A DNA stretch of 5,774 nucleotides. Origin: Methylomonas sp. Its GTDB lineage: Bacteria > Pseudomonadota > Gammaproteobacteria > Methylococcales > Methylomonadaceae. Made by a program: the position numbers and the translations under genes. The notes under the pieces were generated by a model. The model saw nothing but the letters and a program-made list of their open reading frames with translations. It ran no database searches and was not told where the DNA came from. Shown here one piece after another: positions 1 through 5,199 of this stretch. Positions within the stretch are counted from its first letter, which is position 1; each line of letters starts with the position of its first letter. The stretch lies in contig JALXCS010000261.1 in the NCBI GenBank assembly GCA_026990815.1, positions 1,741 through 7,514 on the forward strand, given 5' to 3'.

Positions 1-1
1 T

Positions 2-1057
2 GGCAATTATGTCTCTGAGATTGATGGCAAGCTGGATCGGGAAAAATTTGAACAGGAGTTTTTAACCATGCTGGATTACATTACGACCACATCCGGAAAC
101 AAGAGAATCATTGCGGTGGGGAATCCGCCTTATCATGAAGCGGATGGGGGGTTTGGTAAAAGCGCGAAGTCAATTTATAACTTGTTTACAGAGAAATTAA
201 TGGATTGTCATGTTATTTCTGAATTTGTTCTTGTTATACCGGCAAGGTGGATAGCAGCAGGTAAAGGGCTAGATGGTTTCCGTAAACGAATGATGGAATC
301 AAATCATTTAAAAAATCTGAAATACTTTCAAAGTTCTAACTCAATATTCCCTACTGTAAATATCAATGGTGGTATATGTTTTTTACATTATGACCAGAAC
401 CATCACGGCAAAACAAATTTTACTAATGGTGTTAATGCTGAAAATATTAATTTGAATGAGTTTGACATTATCCCTGATGATCCATTGGCGTTTTCATTGA
501 TTAGAAAAATCCAGGTGAAGTGGAAGGGAAAATATGTCGGCGAGATGGCCTGGGCAAGAAAACCATTTGGTTTGGAAACAAATTATTTTGAAAAGAATAA
601 AGACCTGGGCGTGAATGATCCTGATGGAGTGCCTTGTTTGTCCCGAGGCAGGAAAATCAAATATGTGGCGCGGGATAAAATTACTAAAAATGTGGACAAA
701 ATTAATTTTTGGAAAGTATCTACACCAGCTGTTGGTAATTCACAGAGGTCAACAATTACATTAAAGCAGATTTTTGTTGTTGATAGTGGTGTGATAACAA
801 CTGAAACTTATAGCATTATCAATATTTTTCAAAAAAAATCGCAAGCAGAGAACTTGGTAAGTTACCTAAAAACAGATTTTGCGAGATATTTTTTTGGCCT
901 TAGAAAATTAACTCAGCATATGCCTAAAGACCGCTGGAACTGGGTCCCCTACATGGACGTTTCCAGAAAATGGACCGATGAAGATTTATTCGAATATTTC
1001 AATATCACCCCGGAGGAACAGCAGCACATCAAAAACAAGGTCAAGGAGTGGTCCTGA
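2..1057 (+). CDS. Eco57I-like N6-adenine DNA methyltransferase, C-terminal part (5' end outside window)
   Basis: The frame is open from the left edge, so the ATG at 68 is probably internal and the true start lies upstream. The visible 351 residues carry the catalytic NPPY motif (motif IV) of amino-methyltransferases at residues 41-44, just after a hydrophobic strand (IIAVG). Then come an IPARW strand and a GKGLDGFR segment (about 79-94), IFPTVNINGG (115-124), and a C-terminal block with WNWVPYMDV (312-320). I recognise this order from Eco57I/TaqI-like methylases of restriction-modification systems. Such enzymes transfer methyl from S-adenosylmethionine to adenine N6 within a specific site. 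The SAM-binding motif I should lie upstream and cannot be checked here. Residues about 180-300 are probably the target-recognition region, which is AT-rich. The stop overlaps the next gene by one base, so the two are probably co-translated. Family assignment is firm; target sequence and system type are unknown. Confidence 0.88.
   Translation, partial: GNYVSEIDGKLDREKFEQEFLTMLDYITTTSGNKRIIAVGNPPYHEADGGFGKSAKSIYNLFTEKLMDCHVISEFVLVIPARWIAAGKGLDGFRKRMMESNHLKNLKYFQSSNSIFPTVNINGGICFLHYDQNHHGKTNFTNGVNAENINLNEFDIIPDDPLAFSLIRKIQVKWKGKYVGEMAWARKPFGLETNYFEKNKDLGVNDPDGVPCLSRGRKIKYVARDKITKNVDKINFWKVSTPAVGNSQRSTITLKQIFVVDSGVITTETYSIINIFQKKSQAENLVSYLKTDFARYFFGLRKLTQHMPKDRWNWVPYMDVSRKWTDEDLFEYFNITPEEQQHIKNKVKEWS
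1043..1048 (+). promoter_or_regulatory. Ribosome binding site that sets the helicase gene start
   Basis: AAGGAG lies eight bases before the ATG at 1057, inside the last codons of the methyltransferase gene. The upstream in-frame GTG at 1048 overlaps this Shine-Dalgarno sequence, so ATG 1057 is the better start. The TGATG stop/start overlap fits translational coupling. Confidence 0.75.
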
Positions 1058-3495
1058 TGGAAGAACGAGAACTTTATGTTTATTCCACCGAGACTTATTT
1101 AAAGGAAGGTTTGGTCAAGGTCGGTGATAGTCGCCTGGGGCGGCATAAGCAGCGGATCAAAGAACAGTTCGGCACCAGTAATCCCGAGCTTCCTATCATT
1201 CTGTGGAATCAGCCGCTACCTCATCAGATAACGGATAAACACATTCATGCCAGACTGGAAAAAAATAGCATCAAGAAAAAAGCTGATAGCGCTGGCCAGG
1301 AATGGTTTTATGCGTCCACCGATGATGTCAAAAAAGCCTTTAACCAGGTGGTTTACGGAAAATCCCGGGTCGAAAACTACTCCTTGCGCAAAGAACAGCA
1401 AGCCGCCGTGGACAAGGCGTGCCAATGGTTTTTTGGCGATTATCCTGAAGGTACGCTGAGGGCGGCGACCCATCAAGACCGATTTTTGCTTAATGCCAAG
1501 ATGCGCTTTGGCAAGTGCTTTACCGGGTTACACATCGCTAAGGCGCTGGATGCAAAAAACACCTTGATTGTCACCTACAAGCCGGAAGTCATCAGCGAAT
1601 GGATGGAAGCGGCGAATAATCATCTGGATTTTGACGGCTGGCTGGGCATCCGGGCGAAAAAAACCAATGGCAACAGTATTGAACCCTGTCTTTCTGATGC
1701 GGGGGATTTCCCCAAATGGGAAGGGCCGCGGGTGCTTGGGGTGTCCCTGCAGGATTTGGCGATTGATGCCAACGGCAATACCAAAATCCGGTTGGAAAAA
1801 GTCGTCGATACTCACTGGGATCTGGTGATTTTTGATGAAGTCCATTTTGGCAGCCGCACCGATCGCGCCCGGCATATTATCGACAGTTTAAAATCCGATT
1901 TCAGGCTCGATCTATCCGGTACGCCTTTCCGGTTGATCCAGGAAGATGATTTTTGTTCGCAGCAGGTGTTTACCTACAGCTATCTGGACGAGCAAAAAAA
2001 CAAACGGCAGGAAATTCAAGGTGATCCCGACGGAAACAACCCCTTTGTGTATCGGGAAATGTCCGATTTGGATATTTCCACCATTGAAATTACCGAGCAA
2101 GACATTGCCGAACAGCGGGACACCTTTTTAACCGACGATCTGGATTTTTCCCTGAACGAATTGTTCAAGGCCACCAAAAGCGGTTTTGTCTATAACGATG
2201 CGGTCGATCATTTTCTGGCAGGCTTGACCAAGGCCGGTCATGATGCCAGAGCCATCAGCGTGTTTGGCAAACTGGGCAGCCAACTGGAGGTTCCACCTGT
2301 GCGTCACAGTGTTTGGTGGTTGAGCCGGGTGGATTCGGTAGCGGCGTTAGCCAAAAAATTAAAAAAGCATCCCTATTTTTCCCGGTTTGAAATTATTAAT
2401 GCCTCTGGCTGCGAAAACAGTGATGGCGATGAAGACAGCGTGATTGCGCGCGACAAAACCGATATCGAGAAGAAGATTCAAGCTGTTCAGGAAAATCCAA
2501 ACAAACTGGGCACCATTACCCTGACTTGCCGCCGGTTTTTAACCGGCGTCACCATCAAGGAATGGGACAGTATTTTGGTGCTGAATGATGTGAAATCGGC
2601 TGAATCCTATTATCAGGCGATCTTCCGGGTGCAATCGGCCTGGGTGGATAAAAAGACAGGGGAAGTCATCAAGCCCCGCGCCTGGGTATTTGATTTTGCC
2701 ATCTCCCGCTGCTTGCGCATTACCTATGAATATGCCAGCGCCTTGGCTGACCAACTGGATCAGCAGGACAGTTACGAGCAGAATGTCCGGCTCGATCAGG
2801 ATAATTTAAGCCAAACCGTCACCGGTTTGTGTGACACGCTGGACATCAAGCGATTTTACGAAGGCAGCCTGAAAAGCGATGCCACCACCGCCAAGGATAT
2901 TTTCGAGGCGTTGAATCTGGAAGGTTCCCGAATTTCTCTGGCAAAACGCATCACCAGCGATGTGTTGGTGAATTTTGGCGCATTGAAGTTGCTGGAAGAT
3001 AATCCTTATCTGTATGAGGTGTTGAAAAAAGTCAAAGGCTATCGAACCCAGGAAGTTGGCACGATTGAGGATTTCGTGCAAATTGGCAAAGAAGCGGAGG
3101 AGCTTAAAAACAAGAAAAAACAGGATAATGAGATTTTGGAAGATGTTGAAGAGGAAAACGAGGATTTTGTAGAGAAAGAAAAAGACAAGGAAAGGCAATC
3201 AAGAAAGAAATGGTATGCCACGCAAATCAAGCGGCTTGCCATCTGCATGGCGGATTTTATCTACATGACCTATGACCGGGAATATAATATTGATGATGTG
3301 ATTCAGACCAAAAATCCGCATTTTTTTCAGGTGATGACCGGGATTTCTCAACATGATTTTACGGAATTGTGCGACAAGGGTTTTATCAACCGTTTTGCGC
3401 TAAACCGGATTGTGCGTGAATTTCGGGATCAGGAAACCAGTTCTCTGCTGCCGGAGGATTATATTGTCAGGAATTTGTTTGAAGAGGCTTCTTGA
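1057..3495 (+). CDS. GIY-YIG/T5orf172-like domain fused to superfamily 2 helicase (predicted restriction subunit)
   Basis: This is an 812-residue protein, probably the effector partner of the upstream methyltransferase. Residues 6-84 resemble GIY-YIG nucleases of the T5orf172/MUG113 type: YVYS (7-10), VKVGDS (20-25), Arg33, His64 in an IHARL segment, and a closing GQEWF (80-84). A helicase core follows. Its Walker A-like motif is MRFGKCFT (149-156, Lys153), with Cys154 where Thr or Ser is usual. The DEVH box is at 260-263, SGTPF at 287-291, LTGVT (motif V) at 495-499, and FRVQSAW (motif VI-like) at 523-529. A charged Lys/Glu-rich, possibly coiled-coil linker spans about 675-717. The C-terminal 95 residues are unassigned. 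No PD-(D/E)XK nuclease motif was evident by eye, so any cleavage may come from the N-terminal domain. ATP-driven DNA translocation and restriction are inferred from the family and from coupling to a methylase. There is no signal peptide; the protein is cytoplasmic. Confidence 0.88.
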   Translation: MEERELYVYSTETYLKEGLVKVGDSRLGRHKQRIKEQFGTSNPELPIILWNQPLPHQITDKHIHARLEKNSIKKKADSAGQEWFYASTDDVKKAFNQVVYGKSRVENYSLRKEQQAAVDKACQWFFGDYPEGTLRAATHQDRFLLNAKMRFGKCFTGLHIAKALDAKNTLIVTYKPEVISEWMEAANNHLDFDGWLGIRAKKTNGNSIEPCLSDAGDFPKWEGPRVLGVSLQDLAIDANGNTKIRLEKVVDTHWDLVIFDEVHFGSRTDRARHIIDSLKSDFRLDLSGTPFRLIQEDDFCSQQVFTYSYLDEQKNKRQEIQGDPDGNNPFVYREMSDLDISTIEITEQDIAEQRDTFLTDDLDFSLNELFKATKSGFVYNDAVDHFLAGLTKAGHDARAISVFGKLGSQLEVPPVRHSVWWLSRVDSVAALAKKLKKHPYFSRFEIINASGCENSDGDEDSVIARDKTDIEKKIQAVQENPNKLGTITLTCRRFLTGVTIKEWDSILVLNDVKSAESYYQAIFRVQSAWVDKKTGEVIKPRAWVFDFAISRCLRITYEYASALADQLDQQDSYEQNVRLDQDNLSQTVTGLCDTLDIKRFYEGSLKSDATTAKDIFEALNLEGSRISLAKRITSDVLVNFGALKLLEDNPYLYEVLKKVKGYRTQEVGTIEDFVQIGKEAEELKNKKKQDNEILEDVEEENEDFVEKEKDKERQSRKKWYATQIKRLAICMADFIYMTYDREYNIDDVIQTKNPHFFQVMTGISQHDFTELCDKGFINRFALNRIVREFRDQETSSLLPEDYIVRNLFEEAS

Positions 3496-3561
3496 TTATC
3501 TTGTTGTAGGTCATGGATAGGAAAAGGCATTACAAATAAAACCGGTTGCCGAAAAATATTA

Positions 3562-3591
3562 TTGATATATTATATTGATATAACATATCAT
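3562..3591 (+). promoter_or_regulatory. Candidate promoter and autorepressor operator of the vapBC module
   Basis: This is a very AT-rich stretch. TTGATA at 3562-3567 and TATCAT at 3586-3591 (one mismatch to TATAAT) form a plausible sigma-70 pair with an 18-base spacer. ATTGATATA occurs twice, at 3561-3569 and 3574-3582. TGATAT-AAC-ATATCA at 3576-3590 is an inverted repeat with perfect 6-base arms that overlaps the -10. Ribbon-helix-helix antitoxins normally repress their own promoter through such sites, so this is the likely operator. A second possible -35/-10 pair is TTGCCG at 3546 with TATTAT at 3568. Confidence 0.45.
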
Positions 3592-3603
3592 TTATTTTTT
3601 ATC

Positions 3604-3825
3604 ATGAAAACATTAATAGACATACCAGAACAGCAAATAAATGAACTGAAAAATTTGTGTCAATCCCAGGGGCTTTCTCGGGCTGAAATCATTAGAAGGG
3701 CAATAAGTGTTTATATTGAACAGCATAAAAGCCAAGATGCAGATGCGTTTGGATTATGGAAACACAAGAACCCGCTAACCGATGATGGTTTGCAGTATCA
3801 AAAGAATCTGCGGGACGAGTGGTGA
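3604..3825 (+). CDS. vapB: VapB-like ribbon-helix-helix antitoxin
   Basis: This 73-residue protein is the antitoxin of a type II toxin-antitoxin pair. The N-terminus fits a ribbon-helix-helix (CopG/MetJ/Arc) DNA-binding fold: a beta strand (TLIDIP, 3-8), a helix (about 9-21), and GLSRAEIIRRAISVYIEQ (23-40) as turn plus second helix. The tail holds AFGLWK (48-53) and DGLQYQKNLRDEW (61-73), a pattern I associate with antitoxins that wrap a PIN toxin and block its active site. ATG 3604 is chosen because the fold begins directly after it. The TTG at 3562 would add 14 residues encoded by the promoter/operator. No Shine-Dalgarno sequence precedes the ATG, so the transcript may be nearly leaderless. 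The stop overlaps the toxin start. VapB is a functional label; antitoxin families are diverse. Confidence 0.82.
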   Translation: MKTLIDIPEQQINELKNLCQSQGLSRAEIIRRAISVYIEQHKSQDADAFGLWKHKNPLTDDGLQYQKNLRDEW

Positions 3826-4187
3826 AGGCGCTTTTTGATACCAATATCCTGATTGATTATCTGAATGGTATAGAGAAAGCAAGACAAGAATTTTCTCTGT
3901 ATGACGATAAGGCAATCAGTATTATTTCCTGGATGGAAATTTTGATAGGAACTAACGAAGAAACTGAATTGGAAACCAGGGCGTGGATTCAATCGGTTTT
4001 TTCAGTTATACCTTTTGATGAAACAATCAGCAACCAAGCTATTCAGGTCAGAAAGGCTGCAAAAATAAAATTACCTGATGCCATTATTTATGCAACAGCA
4101 CAAGTTTCTTCAAGGCTGTTGATAACGAGGAACAGTAAGGATTTTTTGCCGAATGATCCTGTAGTACGGGTTCCGTACGTTTTGTAA
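3822..4187 (+). CDS. vapC: VapC-like PIN-domain ribonuclease toxin
   Basis: This 121-residue protein has the usual VapC length. The four acidic residues expected of a PIN-domain nuclease are visible: Asp6 in LFDTNILIDYL, Glu39 in SWMEILIG, Asp86 in LPDAIIYATA, and Asp107 in TRNSKDF. PIN toxins use these to bind Mg2+/Mn2+ and cut RNA, often tRNA or rRNA; the target here is unknown. GTG 3822 overlaps the antitoxin stop (GTGA), the classic coupled arrangement. GTG 3819 would add one residue and cannot be excluded. No strong ribosome binding site is seen, which fits coupling to the antitoxin and a low toxin yield. All catalytic residues are intact, so the module is probably functional. FitB-like naming is an alternative within the same PIN family. 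Confidence 0.87.
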   Translation: MKALFDTNILIDYLNGIEKARQEFSLYDDKAISIISWMEILIGTNEETELETRAWIQSVFSVIPFDETISNQAIQVRKAAKIKLPDAIIYATAQVSSRLLITRNSKDFLPNDPVVRVPYVL

Positions 4188-4210
4188 ATTACTGTTTTAT
4201 GTCGAACGGG

Positions 4211-4249
4211 AATTGGGTTGTAGAATAAGAAACTTTCCCTAACTCAATT
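4211..4249 (+). terminator. Possible weak hairpin between convergent vapC and yaiI
   Basis: AATTGGGTT (4211-4219) can pair with AACTCAATT (4241-4249): nine pairs including one G-U on the plus-strand RNA, with a 21-base loop. A short TTT follows. The long loop and weak T-run make it a poor intrinsic terminator, but nothing better is seen in this convergent gap. An 8-base direct repeat, AACGGGAA, flanks it (4205-4212 and 4254-4261). Confidence 0.25.
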
Positions 4250-4278
4250 TTAAAACGGGAAAATCAAGAGGTGAATCT

Positions 4279-4737
4279 TTATTGGTTTTTGTCTGGTCGT
4301 TTACTTAGCAAGGAGTCCAGCTGATTAGCAAAATTTTGTCGGTCACTTTGGCTCAATTGCGAAGGGCCGCCGGTGTTGATTCCGCTGTTACGCAGCGTGT
4401 CCATAAAATCCCGCATATTGAGTCGTTCGCCGATATTTTCCGCAGTATAAAGTTCGCCGCGAGAATCCAGAGCGTAACCCCCTTTATTAATTGCCTCTGC
4501 CGCCAGGGGAATATCGCCGGTAATGACAAGATCGCCTGCATTGAGTCGTTTGATGATTTCGTTATCAGCCACGTCAAAACCCGACACAACTTGTAGCATT
4601 TTTATATTGGATGAGGGTGGAATCCGGATAGGCCGGTTAGCAACTAAAATTAAGTGAATGCCGGTGCGAATGGCCGCCTTGAATAAAATCTCTTTGATGA
4701 CGACTGGGCAAGCATCAGCATCAACCCATATTTTCAT
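4279..4737 (-). CDS. yaiI: YaiI/YqxD family protein (UPF0178, DUF188)
   Basis: This is a full-length 152-residue member of the YaiI/YqxD family, matching my recollection of the E. coli protein in length and nearly every conserved block. These blocks are IWVDADACP (3-11), VIKEILFKAA (13-22), GFDVADNEI (53-61), GDLVITGDIPLAAEAI (68-83), and MRDFMDTLR with a following GGP (108-125). The family has a PIN-like fold with conserved aspartates, but no biochemical role is firmly known to me. The start at the ATG before KIWVDADAC is fixed by family conservation. Unusually, the bases before it read CCTCC on the coding strand, so no Shine-Dalgarno sequence is present. It converges on vapC and lies 76 bases downstream of the helical-protein gene, behind a hairpin. 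It marks the return to core-type gene content. Confidence 0.95.
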   Translation of the reverse strand: MKIWVDADACPVVIKEILFKAAIRTGIHLILVANRPIRIPPSSNIKMLQVVSGFDVADNEIIKRLNAGDLVITGDIPLAAEAINKGGYALDSRGELYTAENIGERLNMRDFMDTLRNSGINTGGPSQLSQSDRQNFANQLDSLLSKRPDKNQ

Positions 4738-4775
4738 TTGGAGGATTTTGGTGGGTAAAGGGAGTAAATTGAATC

Positions 4776-4802
4776 AGCAGACGCATTGATTGTGCGTCTG
4801 CT
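4776..4802 (-). terminator. Strong hairpin downstream of the helical-protein gene
   Basis: A perfect 10-base-pair inverted repeat, AGCAGACGCA (4776-4785) against TGCGTCTGCT (4793-4802), has a 7-base loop and starts 11 bases past the stop of the 4814-5125 gene. On the minus-strand RNA the following sequence is only mildly U-rich (GATTCAATTT). It may be an intrinsic terminator or an RNA-processing or stability hairpin ahead of yaiI. Confidence 0.5.
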
Positions 4803-4813
4803 ATCTGCAAGTT

Positions 4814-5125
4814 TTAAGTAAACATATTTTTGACTGTATCTGTCAGATTATTCCAGCCTTCTTCCAGTTGGGCGCTGGCTTCATCCCATCCTTCTTCAAG
4901 CGAATCTTTCAGGTCATCCCATTTGTCATCCGCAGCATCGGCAATCTCGGCAGCTTTCGCTTTGGCTTGTTCAAGTTTTGGCTCCAGGCTGCTGATAGTT
5001 TCTTTGATATCTTCAAGCGCTTCCTGGGATTCATCCATGGCTTTTTCTTTTAATTGCTCCAGTTTAGCTGTTTGTTCTTCAATAGTTTCTTGAACTTTTG
5101 CTAAAAAATCGTTTTTGGTACTCAT
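4814..5125 (-). CDS. Small amphipathic helical protein with 11-residue tryptophan repeat, function unknown
   Basis: I do not recognise a named family for this 103-residue acidic, soluble protein. It has no signal peptide or membrane segment and is rich in Glu, Lys, Ala and Leu with a single proline (49), so nearly all of it should be helical or coiled coil. Trp69, Trp80 and Trp91 are exactly 11 residues apart, in units WDDLKDSLEEG, WDEASAQLEEG and WNNLTDTVKNM. An 11-residue periodicity is known from membrane-surface-binding amphipathic helices (apolipoprotein-like) and from LEA-type stress proteins, so lipid-surface binding or a stress role is possible but only inferred. The start is supported by a strong GGAGGAG ribosome binding site. 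The gene lies 71 bases downstream of another unknown gene on the same strand, possibly in one operon. Confidence 0.8.
   Translation of the reverse strand: MSTKNDFLAKVQETIEEQTAKLEQLKEKAMDESQEALEDIKETISSLEPKLEQAKAKAAEIADAADDKWDDLKDSLEEGWDEASAQLEEGWNNLTDTVKNMFT
4823..4921 (-). repeat. Three tandem 33-base units coding the 11-residue repeat
   Basis: The three units begin at the Trp codons 4919-4921, 4886-4888 and 4853-4855 on the minus strand, each 33 bases apart. The first two share LEEG endings and the third has diverged. DNA similarity is partial (for example CCTTCTTC recurs on the plus strand), suggesting old internal duplication within the gene. Confidence 0.55.
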
Positions 5126-5128
5126 TGT

Positions 5129-5135
5129 CTCCTCC
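5129..5135 (-). promoter_or_regulatory. Strong ribosome binding site of the helical-protein gene
   Basis: On the minus strand GGAGGAG precedes the ATG at 5125, with five bases between GGAGG and the start. It is the strongest Shine-Dalgarno sequence I found in the window and suggests high expression. Confidence 0.75.
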
Positions 5136-5173
5136 AGTTGTTATTGCTGCATTAATAGCAGCTGTTTATTGAC

Positions 5174-5199
5174 TAGCTCACAATAACGATAATGAGCTA
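5174..5199 (-). other. Inverted repeat overlapping the stop of the upstream unknown gene
   Basis: TAGCTCA (5174-5180) and TGAGCTA (5193-5199) form a 7-base-pair stem with a 12-base loop, and the right arm includes the TAG stop of the 5197-5774 gene. No U-run follows on the minus strand, so it is not a standard terminator. It could be a processing hairpin or a protein-binding site upstream of the helical-protein gene. Confidence 0.3.

Noticed and set aside
68..70. ATG at 68 as the methyltransferase start
   Set aside because: The frame is open upstream to the window edge with sensible residues, and starting here would remove the SAM-binding motif that must precede NPPY.
1048..1056. GTG at 1048 as start of the helicase gene
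   Set aside because: It overlaps the AAGGAG ribosome binding site, whose spacing fits the ATG at 1057.
1216..2754. Several short open frames on both strands inside the helicase gene
   Set aside because: They overlap a long gene with conserved motifs and show no family features or good start signals.
2806..3248. Minus-strand open frames, Phe/Leu-rich, opposite the helicase gene
   Set aside because: They are the complement of the Lys/Glu-rich charged tract, so the apparent hydrophobic proteins are shadows of the real gene.
3561..3590. Short AT repeats as a CRISPR or replication-origin iteron array
   Set aside because: Only two copies of a 9-base AT-rich word exist, directly before a ribbon-helix-helix gene; operator use explains them better.
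3562..3603. TTG at 3562 as the antitoxin start
   Set aside because: It would add 14 residues encoded by the AT-rich promoter/operator, while the ribbon-helix-helix fold begins directly after ATG 3604.
3819..4737. VapC next to YaiI, both of PIN or PIN-like fold, as a functional pair
   Set aside because: They are convergent, belong to different families, and yaiI is a common housekeeping-type gene, so the adjacency is most likely coincidence.
4790..5093. Plus-strand frames rich in Phe or Ser opposite the helical-protein gene
   Set aside because: The minus-strand frame has a strong ribosome binding site and a clear 11-residue repeat; the plus-strand frames are its complement.
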